Origin: Bacillus rubiinfantis
GTDB taxonomy: Bacteria; Bacillota; Bacilli; Bacillales; Cytobacillaceae
NCBI GenBank assembly: GCA_000752035.1
Contig: CCFE01000011.1
Location: 475,932-539,931 of the forward strand
Direction: 5' to 3'
Length of the DNA stretch: 64,000 nt
The position numbers and the translations under genes were made by a program. The notes under the pieces were generated by a model. That model saw nothing but the letters and a program-made list of their open reading frames with translations. It searched no databases and was not told where the DNA came from. Below are positions 33,953 through 42,426 of this stretch, one piece after another; the stretch's first letter is position 1; the number at the start of each line of letters is the position of its first letter.

Positions 33953-35044
33953 TTACTGCCCGTTCATACCGGATAAATAATAGAGACTATTCATCAGCAG
34001 TAAATAATTAGGGTTGTTCTTCATCTCATGCTCCGTCCCACACGTTCCAAATTCGGCATGCGGGGAAATTAACACCATATGTCCGTTTCCGAAAGGTGCT
34101 TCGATGATTGCCGGGACGCCCTGCAGATGTTCTGTGAACCGTTGTTTCGTAAGTGGATTAGCCCACTTCATCGCTTCTTGGGCAATTGGATTTTTTTCCA
34201 AGTTCCAGGAAGGCGGCTCTTTGCCTGAGGCGATAAAATCTTTGTAGCTGGCAATCACGTGAACATCCTTATCATCAAGCAAGTGAAACGCCGGACCCTC
34301 CCAATAAATCATATCTACCGTGCTGGGGCGCCCCATTGCTAATCCAAATGTAATGGGATGTGTCACATCATCGAACTCAATCCGGACAAAGCCAGTCCCG
34401 GTTCGCCAATAATCCAAGCCAGATTGATCTGTTACTGGCACCATATTCAGCCACATATCCTGTGCCGAGTGATCATCCTCTCCAGATAAAGGGAAATAAC
34501 TGCCGGCACAGGAACCAAGATAGCCTCCGCCCCTTGCCACAAACGAACGAATCTCGTCGTAACCTTTTTCACCGAGCCCCTCATAATAGGACTCACCCGC
34601 ATCCGGACCGCCGGGGACAATCAATACATCAACTTCCTTTAAGATTCCATCTCTAACCTCGAGATCGGTAATCCGCTCAACCTTTAAACCATAGGCGTTA
34701 AAAAAATGGTAAAAAGGGTCGGAACAAAAAGGAGCGCAATTTTTTCCATCTAAAAAGGCAATTCGTCTTTTTAGATTTAACGGTGCTACCTTTGTTTCAT
34801 CCAGTTCACCTTCAAGTTCATCCATTGAAATACTCTCGAAGCCCTCAGTTTCTTCGATTAATAGACTTCCTGGAAAAATAAAATGACCCTCAGGAAAACG
34901 CTTCGTGTTACTGCGGAATGTTTCTTTAACTTGAAAGACCTTTTTCCCTTCATATAAAAGCTGATTAACTTGGGTATAGATACTTGAGATATCACTTTGG
35001 TAGGTTTCCAGTCCAAGCCGCGTCATCGGGATACATGTATACAT
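33953..35044 (-). CDS. BPL_N-domain (class I glutamine amidotransferase-like) protein
   Basis: This 363-residue protein contains LIVPGGPDAGESYYEGLGEK (about residues 148-167) and GGGYLGSCAGSYF, the pattern of the biotin-protein-ligase N-terminal (BPL_N) domain, a glutamine amidotransferase-like fold with a nucleophile Cys in GSCAGSYF. No ligase domain follows. Function of stand-alone BPL_N proteins is not established; the fold suggests amide or peptide chemistry. It lies 37 bp upstream of the amidase and 33 bp downstream of dppF, so it belongs to this operon. GGGAGG precedes the ATG. Confidence 0.75.
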   Translation of the reverse strand: MYTCIPMTRLGLETYQSDISSIYTQVNQLLYEGKKVFQVKETFRSNTKRFPEGHFIFPGSLLIEETEGFESISMDELEGELDETKVAPLNLKRRIAFLDGKNCAPFCSDPFYHFFNAYGLKVERITDLEVRDGILKEVDVLIVPGGPDAGESYYEGLGEKGYDEIRSFVARGGGYLGSCAGSYFPLSGEDDHSAQDMWLNMVPVTDQSGLDYWRTGTGFVRIEFDDVTHPITFGLAMGRPSTVDMIYWEGPAFHLLDDKDVHVIASYKDFIASGKEPPSWNLEKNPIAQEAMKWANPLTKQRFTEHLQGVPAIIEAPFGNGHMVLISPHAEFGTCGTEHEMKNNPNYLLLMNSLYYLSGMNGQ

Positions 35045-35077
35045 GAAAATTACCTCCCTTAAAAAATAGCTTTATGA

Positions 35078-36046
35078 TTATGAATAGAGATGACAGGCAA
35101 CATAGTGTCCGGGTTTGACTTCCTTAAGAGTTGGATTTTCCTGAGTACAAACCGCCATGCAGTCACGGCATCTGCTCGCAAAGCGACAGCCTATGGGAAG
35201 ATTAATCGGGCTCGGCAAGTCACCTTCAAGGATTAACTCCTCGCGCTTGGCTTTCGGATTCGGAATGGGAATTGCTGCCATCAACGCTTTTGTATACGGA
35301 TGCAACGTATTTTGATACAGTTCTTCCACATCAGCCATTTCGACAATTTGCCCGAGGTACATCACCCCTACGCGGTCACTGATATGTTCAACGACACTTA
35401 GGTCATGTGCTACAAACAGAATCGTTAACGAAAGTTCTTCCTTTAACTGCACCAACAGATTCAAAATCTGTGCTTGCACGGAGACATCCAATGCGGAGAC
35501 CGGCTCATCGGCCATAATAAATTCCGGCTCTACTAATAACGCTCGGGCAATGGCGATTCGTTGCAGCTGTCCGCCGCTAAACTCATGGGGATGGCGGTCT
35601 AACGCGTCTTTTGGCAGTCCGACTTTTTCAAGCAGATCAATCATCCGCTCCATTTCCCGTCCCTTTGCCAATCCATGGACTTTTAAAATTTCCATAAATG
35701 TCTGCTTAATGGTCATTCTTGGGTTCAGCGAGGAGTGGGGATTTTGAAACACCATTTGAACTTGCCGACGCAGTGTTTTCAACCTTTTCGAATCGGCTTG
35801 AGTAATATCTTCATCATTGAAAATCACCTGGCCTTCCGTTGGGGACACAATCCGGGTAATACAGCGGCCCAGCGTCGATTTCCCACAGCCGCTCTCACCG
35901 ACAAGGCCAAACACCTCGCCCTCTTGAATTGAAAACGAAACATCATCGACAGCCTTCAATACTTGCAAGTGCTTTCCAAGCAAGTTTCGTTTTCCTGTCG
36001 GGAAGTGCTTTTTCACATTTTTCACCTGTAGCAAAGTTTTCGTCAT
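35078..36046 (-). CDS. dppF: Dipeptide-type ABC importer ATPase (DppF/OppF)
   Basis: This 322-residue ATPase has Walker A GESGCGKST, signature FSGGQLQRIAIARAL and Walker B FIMADEPVSALD. The C-terminal oligopeptide-transporter extension includes CRFASRCRDCMAVC, the cysteine cluster seen in Dpp/Opp ATPases that bind Fe-S. It overlaps dppD by 4 bases (ATGA), so it is translationally coupled. It forms a heterodimer with the next ATPase. Confidence 0.93.
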   Translation of the reverse strand: MTKTLLQVKNVKKHFPTGKRNLLGKHLQVLKAVDDVSFSIQEGEVFGLVGESGCGKSTLGRCITRIVSPTEGQVIFNDEDITQADSKRLKTLRRQVQMVFQNPHSSLNPRMTIKQTFMEILKVHGLAKGREMERMIDLLEKVGLPKDALDRHPHEFSGGQLQRIAIARALLVEPEFIMADEPVSALDVSVQAQILNLLVQLKEELSLTILFVAHDLSVVEHISDRVGVMYLGQIVEMADVEELYQNTLHPYTKALMAAIPIPNPKAKREELILEGDLPSPINLPIGCRFASRCRDCMAVCTQENPTLKEVKPGHYVACHLYS

Positions 36047-37032
36047 ACAGCCGCCTCCCTTCCGGCAATTTTTTCAGCATGATGACAGGAAACGTGATGT
36101 CCTTCCTGCATTTCCTTTAGTTTGGGTGCATCTGCTAAACAAATATCTGTTTTAAATTTGCAGCGTTCCGCAAACGGGCAGCCGTTCAGCTCAAAATGCA
36201 GGTCTGGAGGGTTCCCTTCGATTGGATTTAATGTTTTTGACCTTTCCCCTAATTTGGGAATTGAAGACATCAGCCCGAGTGTATACGGATGGAGGGGTGA
36301 TTCAAAAATCGTCTCTACATCGCCACTTTCAACAATCTGTCCAGCATACATCACGGAAACGTCGTCACAGACCTCAGCAACAACTCCTAAATCATGGGTA
36401 ATCATCAAAATCCCCATATCAAATTCATGTTGAAGCCGTTTCATGATTCTAAGAATCTGCGCCTGAATCGTCACATCCAGGGCGGTTGTCGGCTCATCGG
36501 CAATCAGCAGCTTCGGCTTGCAGGCTAAGGCAATCGCTATCATCAGCCGCTGCAGCATTCCACCGCTGAATTCATGCGGATATTGTTTGTAGCGCGACTC
36601 AGGGGACGGAATTCCCACCAGTGTTAACAGCTTGATGGTTTCTTCTTTTGCCGTTTGCTTGTTCATCTTTTTATGATAGCGAAATACTTCTGCTATCTGT
36701 TCACCGACAGTCAGCAACGGATTCAACGAGGACATCGGATCCTGGAAAATCATTGAGAGGATATTGCCTCTGATTTTTTGCATATCCTTTTCCTTCTTTG
36801 CCAAAATATCGATGCCATCAAGCTGAATCCCACCGGTTATCGTCGTCCGAGCGGGGTCGAACAGCTTCATAATCGATTTGGCGGTAACGCTTTTTCCAGA
36901 GCCGCTCTCGCCTACCAAGCCCATCATTTTTCCACGTTCAATTGAAAAATTCACATAGCGAACGGCATGTGCCGTTCCCCTCTCGGTTTTAAATTTCGTT
37001 GACAGGTTTTTCACCTCTAATAGCTTGCTCAT
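36043..37032 (-). CDS. dppD: Dipeptide-type ABC importer ATPase (DppD/OppD)
   Basis: This 329-residue ATPase has Walker A GESGSGKS, signature FSGGMLQRLMIAIAL and Walker B LLIADEPTTALD, and the C-terminal cluster CPFAERCKFKTDIC. The features are those of the DppD/OppD partner. GGGGGAATCAGG precedes the ATG. It lies 62 bp downstream of dppC. Confidence 0.93.
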   Translation of the reverse strand: MSKLLEVKNLSTKFKTERGTAHAVRYVNFSIERGKMMGLVGESGSGKSVTAKSIMKLFDPARTTITGGIQLDGIDILAKKEKDMQKIRGNILSMIFQDPMSSLNPLLTVGEQIAEVFRYHKKMNKQTAKEETIKLLTLVGIPSPESRYKQYPHEFSGGMLQRLMIAIALACKPKLLIADEPTTALDVTIQAQILRIMKRLQHEFDMGILMITHDLGVVAEVCDDVSVMYAGQIVESGDVETIFESPLHPYTLGLMSSIPKLGERSKTLNPIEGNPPDLHFELNGCPFAERCKFKTDICLADAPKLKEMQEGHHVSCHHAEKIAGREAAV

Positions 37033-37094
37033 CCTGATTCCCCCATTGTAATCTCAATCGAGAATGCCACTTTTTATAATTAGAAAAAATCATC

Positions 37095-37976
37095 CTATAC
37101 TTTCCGCTGTTTCGGATCAAAATGCTGTTGCAGTCCGTCACCAAACAGGTTGAAGGCAATCACCGTAATCATGATCGCAAAACCGGAGGCTAGGGCCGTA
37201 TTCGGCGAAATTAATAGATACTGCCTGCCATCCTCTAGCATTGCTCCCCAATCAGCGGTCGGCGGCTGAACACCTAGTCCGAGGAAACTCATCGCAGCCA
37301 GATCGAGAATCGCATAGGCCAGGTCAATCGTTATCTGGACAACAATTGCTGAAATACAATTGGGGAGGATGTGGCGAAAAATAATCCTTGTGTGAGAAAA
37401 CCCTAAACTGCGGGCAGCCTCCACATAGGTTTGTTCCTTTTCGACCAACGTCACTGAACGCACGAGCCGAGCAATCATTGGCACATAAACAATCCCGAGC
37501 GCAATAACAGCATTTTCTAAGCCCCTGCCAAAAACGGCGACAATAATAAACGCCAGTAATAATGCGGGAAATGCTAAGATGACATCGAAAATCCTTGTAA
37601 TCATGTTGTCAATCCGGCCGCCAAAGTAGCCGGCGATGAGACCGAGCGGGACGCCAATCACCGCGGAAATCCCGACGACAAACACCGCTCCCAATAGCGT
37701 CGTCCTCGCCCCATAGAGAACCCGGCTAAAAATATCCCGTCCTTGCTTATCTGTTCCAAATAGATACTCACTTGAAGCCGACTGTAGCGACAGCGCTAAA
37801 TCCTGCTTGTTCGGATCATGAGGAGCAATTAACGGGGCAAATACCGCTAAGAAAATGATGATTAGGATAACGACCCCTGCAGCTACTGCCAGATAATTTT
37901 TAAAAAAAGAAGAGCGGAAAAACGGCTTTCTTCGTTTCACCGCAGGAAGGGCTTGCGAAGTTTCAATCTGTGCCAA
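37095..37976 (-). CDS. dppC: Dipeptide-type ABC importer permease (DppC)
   Basis: This protein of about 293 residues has an N-terminal membrane segment (VAAGVVILIIIFLAVFAPLI), a periplasmic-side loop with FGTDKQGRDIFSR and the EAA motif (EAARSLGFSHTRIIFRHILP). I prefer the TTG at 37976, which has GAGGTG 6 bases upstream; the ATG at 37997 lies before that site. It pairs with DppB 245 bp upstream; a repeat array fills the gap. Confidence 0.9.
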   Translation of the reverse strand: MAQIETSQALPAVKRRKPFFRSSFFKNYLAVAAGVVILIIIFLAVFAPLIAPHDPNKQDLALSLQSASSEYLFGTDKQGRDIFSRVLYGARTTLLGAVFVVGISAVIGVPLGLIAGYFGGRIDNMITRIFDVILAFPALLLAFIIVAVFGRGLENAVIALGIVYVPMIARLVRSVTLVEKEQTYVEAARSLGFSHTRIIFRHILPNCISAIVVQITIDLAYAILDLAAMSFLGLGVQPPTADWGAMLEDGRQYLLISPNTALASGFAIMITVIAFNLFGDGLQQHFDPKQRKV

Positions 37977-37999
37977 AGCAATCACCTCTTTGATCATTT

Positions 38000-38192
38000 C
38001 TACAAATTTTTGGTACTATCTACACATTCAGCGTCCTGCTACAAATTTAAATGGCTTTCTGGAAATCTGTGGCGCCCATCTACAATTTCAAGCCCCTTTT
38101 CTACAATTCGCTGGTGCCTTTCTACAATTCAAAGCCGTCCTGCTACAATTTCCCGGCGGCTATCTACAATTCAAAGCACTCTATCTACAAAA
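38000..38192. repeat. Array of CTACAATT words at 19-21 and 41-bp spacing
   Basis: CTACA starts at 38000, 38020, 38039, 38080, 38101, 38122, 38143, 38164 and 38185. Spacings are 20, 19, 41 and then five exact 21s. The word is followed mostly by ATTC or ATTTC, and the linkers differ. It lies inside the dpp operon between dppB and dppC. Confidence 0.88.
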
Positions 38193-38221
38193 ATTGGATA
38201 AAAACGGAAAACGCCACTAGA

Positions 38222-39157
38222 TTAATAGCGAATTCTTGGATCAATAACGGCATAAAGTACATCCACTAATAGATTGATGAGAAGAAACACAGTGACCATA
38301 AACAAGGTAGTTCCTTGGACAACAGGATAATCACTTGTTTGCACGCCATTAACGATTAAGCTGCCGATTCCGCCAAGACCAAAGGTATATTCCACAAGAA
38401 CTGTCCCGACAATTAAGAAGCCCAGTTGCAGACCGGTAACGGTTAACAAGGGAATAAGCGCATTTTTTAAACCATGCTTTAACACGACGACACGTTTGGG
38501 GATTCCTTTCGCCACCGCGGTCTGAATATAATTGGTGTTCAGCACTTCAATCATCCCACTTCGGGTAATCCGCGAACTCAAGGCAATCATATTTACTCCA
38601 AGAGCAAGCGACGGCAGCAGCAGATATTTGAAGTTTTCCATGACGGTATCGCCGGTGCCAAAGGCTGGTAAAATATCGAGCTTATAAGAAAACAGTAAAA
38701 CGAGCAGGACTCCTGTAAAAAAGACCGGAGATGAGACACCACTTAGGGCAAATAGGGAAGAGATATAGTCAACCCATGTATTTTTTTTCACAGCCGCAAT
38801 GATCCCCAGTGGTATCGAAATGAGGACTGTAATTACTAAACTCATCAGCACCAGCTGAATTGTCATTGGCAGCCGCTCTGAAATCATTGAGGTCACCGCT
38901 TGCTTCTGCTTAAAGCTTTCACCTAAGTCGCCGGTTACCGCATCTTTGATCCAGTAATAGTACTGTGTGTAAATAGGTTCGTTCAAATGATACTTTTCTC
39001 TAATATTTTCAAGTACTTCCGGCGATGTCTGCTTGCCCCCTACCATCACAAGTGCCGGATCTGTCGGGCTCAAATGGGACATACCAAAAATAAGCACCGA
39101 GACAAAAAAGAGCACAGGAATTAACAATAGCAATCTTCTAACAATGTACGTAAACAT
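38222..39157 (-). CDS. dppB: Dipeptide-type ABC importer permease (DppB)
   Basis: This 311-residue permease starts MFTYIVRRLLLLIPVLFFVS, has six hydrophobic segments and the EAA-type loop (TAVAKGIPKRVVVLKHGLKN), and ends in DVLYAVIDPRIRY, a family ending. AAGGTGGTGGAAAC precedes the ATG. It is the first transporter gene; the solute-binding gene lies upstream, separated by the two-component and membrane genes. Confidence 0.92.
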   Translation of the reverse strand: MFTYIVRRLLLLIPVLFFVSVLIFGMSHLSPTDPALVMVGGKQTSPEVLENIREKYHLNEPIYTQYYYWIKDAVTGDLGESFKQKQAVTSMISERLPMTIQLVLMSLVITVLISIPLGIIAAVKKNTWVDYISSLFALSGVSSPVFFTGVLLVLLFSYKLDILPAFGTGDTVMENFKYLLLPSLALGVNMIALSSRITRSGMIEVLNTNYIQTAVAKGIPKRVVVLKHGLKNALIPLLTVTGLQLGFLIVGTVLVEYTFGLGGIGSLIVNGVQTSDYPVVQGTTLFMVTVFLLINLLVDVLYAVIDPRIRY

Positions 39158-39321
39158 GTTTCCACCACCTTAATTTTTCGAGTATGTTTACCAACCGCAT
39201 TGGGCCTCCTAATCTGGTATTTTCATTATTATTGTTATTGTAACAATCCCCTGCACTGCATCATTTAAAAATCTAATCAAAATATTTTAAATATTTGATT
39301 AATTATTCCGATTATTAAATA

Positions 39322-39347
39322 CGGCATAGTCCTGCTCAACTATGCCG
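39322..39347 (-). terminator. Hairpin at the end of the membrane-protein gene
   Basis: CGGCATAGT and ACTATGCCG are perfect 9-bp complements with an 8-base loop and overlap the stop codon of the 39340 gene. The tail is AT-rich, not a pure T run. The remaining gap to dppB (39158-39321) is AT-rich with no gene. Confidence 0.6.
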
Positions 39348-40494
39348 CTGCTTTCATTAATTTTTTTCGCGAATATTTGTTAATCACCATCATTGTCAAG
39401 CAAGAAAACACGGAGCCTGCTATAATCCCCAGCTCCAGTGAATAAAGTATTGCGGTGACAACAGAGACAATAAACCCTGCTCCGAGGACAAATCGATTCA
39501 GCAGTTGATTTGCAGAAGTCCACAGGAACACCCCTGTTAATGGCCCCCAAAGCAGCCCAAAGTATAACAAAACATCTAATAGTGTAATTTTAAAAAACGT
39601 AACAATCACCACAGGAACGAAAGTATATAGCAAGGCAATCAGTGGAAATCGCTGAGACTCGCTACTTCTAACGTTTCCCCACATCCTTACCCCTTGGCCG
39701 ATGAGGATCAGAATATTTGTCATTAAGAAGAGAACTTGGCCAAAATGTCCGCCGAATTGTTGGATGACCAGTATACAGATATGATCGCTTTGCTCTGGCC
39801 AGATGGCCTCTGCCTTTGCCAGAAATGCAATTGAACCCAATGAAATCGGGACCACCATCCAAATAAGTGCAGATATAATCGTCGGCCCAATCTTTTCTTT
39901 CGTCTTTCCATTTGGAGAAAAATAATGGTGAAGAAATTGATGTGCGATTAAAATTATTCCGATGTTTACTAGCAAAATCCATGTTTCCCGACTATCAAAC
40001 CGCAGCATCTCGTTTGCCAGAAAATGCAATCCCGAATAAACAGTAGGAATACTGACATTCAAATAAACGAGCGTCGGAATTAAGAAAGAAAAAATTAATC
40101 CAAGAATAACCGTCGTAATCGCCTGCCCTTCCTGATTCACCCTAAGAAAAATCAATATAACCGCAACGATTGTAATCAATGAAAAGATGGTATAGTAAGG
40201 AATATTATTAATGAATAGCAATGCAAACATCTTTCCAACCATAAGCAGACAAGTGAGCAGCTCAATAGTATACAGCGAGTAAATGAAAATATGAAGCCAT
40301 CGATCCAACTGTTGGAAGGTTTGTCCTTTTTGGTAAAAATAAATAATAAAAAAGGATACAGCTCCAATGATGGAAAAGCCAACGAGTCCTAAAATGCCAT
40401 GATCGAGGGCGATTTGGCAGGAAATAAAAAAAATCAACGGGGTAATCCAGGGAATTAATTTTTGAATGATAGTTGTAGCCACTATTGTTTTCAC
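39340..40494 (-). CDS. Polytopic membrane protein of unknown function, coupled to a two-component system
   Basis: This 384-residue protein has about ten hydrophobic segments and no clear soluble domain. Its overall look (helices with RMWGNVRSSESQRF-type loops) faintly recalls the APC/SSS transporter fold, but I cannot name a family. Its start overlaps the response regulator stop by 4 bases (ATGA), so it is translated with the kinase-regulator pair. It may be an accessory sensor or transporter for the two-component system. Confidence 0.6.
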   Translation of the reverse strand: MKTIVATTIIQKLIPWITPLIFFISCQIALDHGILGLVGFSIIGAVSFFIIYFYQKGQTFQQLDRWLHIFIYSLYTIELLTCLLMVGKMFALLFINNIPYYTIFSLITIVAVILIFLRVNQEGQAITTVILGLIFSFLIPTLVYLNVSIPTVYSGLHFLANEMLRFDSRETWILLVNIGIILIAHQFLHHYFSPNGKTKEKIGPTIISALIWMVVPISLGSIAFLAKAEAIWPEQSDHICILVIQQFGGHFGQVLFLMTNILILIGQGVRMWGNVRSSESQRFPLIALLYTFVPVVIVTFFKITLLDVLLYFGLLWGPLTGVFLWTSANQLLNRFVLGAGFIVSVVTAILYSLELGIIAGSVFSCLTMMVINKYSRKKLMKAAA

Positions 40495-41546
40495 CCGACT
40501 TCTTTTCTGTATTGGCTCGGCGACAAACCTGTCATCTTCTTAAAACTGACGGCAAAATAGGCAGAACTGTTAAACCCGACCATATCTGAAACAACTTCCA
40601 CCTTATATTTTTGTTTTAATAACTCCTTCGCCTTGTTAATCCGGACACTCAGTAAGATCTCGGTAAACGTCTTTGCAATCTCCTTTTTAAAAAGTCGGTT
40701 TAAATGCGATGAACTGACATGAACCGCAAGGGCAACATCCTTTAACGTCAGATCTTTGTAATAGTTCTCTTGAATATATTGAATTCCCCGCGTTACACTC
40801 GATTCATCACGATTTTTCATATCCCTTATCGCATCACGGAATGATTGCATTAAATCGTCTGAACAGCCAATTCCGTAGGTGAAGGATAGTTCTTCTTCAA
40901 TTTCGAATTTCAGCAGCTTTTCCCTTGTAATCGTCAAATTCTCCTCACTGGTGACATATACTTCTGCCCCGTCGAATGGTTCGGTTGAAAGATATCCTGC
41001 GGTTTCTTCAAAATAGCGTGCAAAATCCGCTCTCCAGCTAGGATCATCATAGTTCATTGCTACGACTACCTTAGGATGGAACCCAAACTGTCTAACAATC
41101 TCCTCCTTAGCAATATGACCTGCCCCAAATAATAAATTTTCGAGGATGGACTGTTTAAAAAGGGTTCGCAGTGATTGCTTTTCATTCCATTGATTTTTTA
41201 ATTTTGTGAAGGTGTAGATGAACTCCGATGTATGAAATGGTTTTAATAAATAGTGGCTGGCACCAAGTTCCATAGCCTTTTGTGCATAATGAAAGTCGCT
41301 ATAGGCAGAGCTCATCGCAACGACCAAATCAGGCCAGTCCCTTCTAATAATTTCTAAAGTTTCAAGTCCGCTTAAGCCGGGCATTTTAATATCCAAAAAT
41401 GCCAAATCGATTTTTTCCCGCCTTAAGGCCTCAAGCGCCGCTAACCCATTCTCGACTGCTATAATCTCGTTCTCCCCATTGTCGCGAAGCATTTTTTCCA
41501 GATTTAGCAGCTCTAACGGTTCATCATCAACTAGCAGAATGTTCAC
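40491..41546 (-). CDS. Response regulator, REC plus AraC-type HTH (YesN-like)
   Basis: This 351-residue protein has a receiver domain (residues about 1-120) with VDDEP acidic pocket, phospho-acceptor Asp52 in LAFLDIKMPG, and KPF lysine. The C-terminal about 100 residues form an AraC-type double HTH (IQENYYKDLTLKDVALAVHV, HLNRLFKKEIAKTF, VGFNSSAYFAVSFKKMTGLS). Partner kinase is the overlapping upstream gene. YesN-like regulators usually control nearby solute uptake genes, here probably the dppA-like gene and the importer. Confidence 0.9.
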   Translation of the reverse strand: MNILLVDDEPLELLNLEKMLRDNGENEIIAVENGLAALEALRREKIDLAFLDIKMPGLSGLETLEIIRRDWPDLVVAMSSAYSDFHYAQKAMELGASHYLLKPFHTSEFIYTFTKLKNQWNEKQSLRTLFKQSILENLLFGAGHIAKEEIVRQFGFHPKVVVAMNYDDPSWRADFARYFEETAGYLSTEPFDGAEVYVTSEENLTITREKLLKFEIEEELSFTYGIGCSDDLMQSFRDAIRDMKNRDESSVTRGIQYIQENYYKDLTLKDVALAVHVSSSHLNRLFKKEIAKTFTEILLSVRINKAKELLKQKYKVEVVSDMVGFNSSAYFAVSFKKMTGLSPSQYRKEVG

Positions 41547-42324
41547 ATTCGTTTCCTCCCTCTATCGTGATGAGACAGCTTGTACCTTCCGGTGAACTGA
41601 CAATGTCCATATCCCCCTGGTCTCCAAAGTAATGCTTGATGCGAAGATATGTATTTTTGATTCCAATCCCAAACTCATCGGAATCTTGTCCTGTTTCCTT
41701 CCAGCTGTTATATTGTTCAATTAGTCTGGCCGGCATCCCAATACCATTATCGATGACGCGGATCCGCATTTTATTCCTTGTATTATAGGTCACGATTTTT
41801 ATAAAACCGCCTTCGACTTTCGGCTCAATTCCATACTTACAGGCGTTTTCTACCAATGGTTGGATAATTAGCATCGGAATCTTGAAATCGTGTAAATTAG
41901 GACTGCTGTCTATTTCCCAAGAGAGACGGCCGCCAAAGCGTAGTTTCTGAATTTTTAAATACATTTGGACACTTGCTAGTTCGTCACGAAGTTTGACAAG
42001 CTGCTGTGAGTCACGGATGGTATAACGCAATAATGCTGAAATAGCGAACACAGCATCCTCAGCGTCATGATTCTTTTCCAGCCGAATTAACGATGTGATT
42101 GCATTCAATGAGTTAAATAAGAAATGAGGATGTATTTGTGAGGCTAAGTTGCTTAGTTTGGCTTCTTTGAGTAGATTTTCCAATTCCGTTTTCTTTTTCT
42201 CTACTTTTAAATATTCATGCTCCTTCTCAAAAATAAGCAGGGCAACGAGCGTTGTTAAACTGGCAACACCCCCAACAATACCAAATACAATAATGATGGT
42301 GAACATCGATTTTGATAGAATCAT
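41527..42324 (-). CDS. LytS/YesM-type sensor histidine kinase
   Basis: This 265-residue kinase has one N-terminal membrane helix (about residues 7-30), a short coiled coil, the His_kinase motif SQIHPHFLFNSLNAITSLIR with the phospho-accepting His, and a HATPase_c domain (QPLVENACKYGI; VIDNGIGMP; GIGIKNTYLRI). The sensor part is minimal, with no extracellular domain, so sensing may come from the coupled membrane protein or a binding protein. It overlaps the regulator by 20 bases. GGGGGAAACCA precedes the ATG. Confidence 0.9.
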   Translation of the reverse strand: MILSKSMFTIIIVFGIVGGVASLTTLVALLIFEKEHEYLKVEKKKTELENLLKEAKLSNLASQIHPHFLFNSLNAITSLIRLEKNHDAEDAVFAISALLRYTIRDSQQLVKLRDELASVQMYLKIQKLRFGGRLSWEIDSSPNLHDFKIPMLIIQPLVENACKYGIEPKVEGGFIKIVTYNTRNKMRIRVIDNGIGMPARLIEQYNSWKETGQDSDEFGIGIKNTYLRIKHYFGDQGDMDIVSSPEGTSCLITIEGGNECEHSAS

Positions 42325-42393
42325 TGGTTTCCCCCTTTATATTTATTCTGAATATTTTAAATTTAATATACAATATATTATCACATAAATAGG

Positions 42394-42424
42394 GGAGTGA
42401 GAATAGTCCCACTCCCTTTTTCTT
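42394..42424. terminator. Hairpin after the solute-binding gene
   Basis: GGGAGTG and CACTCCC form a stem with a 10-base loop. A T run follows only on the plus strand, so in the operon direction it may be a partial terminator that lowers kinase expression relative to the binding protein. Confidence 0.6.
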
Positions 42425-42426
42425 AA

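Noticed and set aside
38000..38269. Three overlapping plus-strand frames in the CTACAATT array
   Set aside because: They arise from the 21-bp period and lack start signals.
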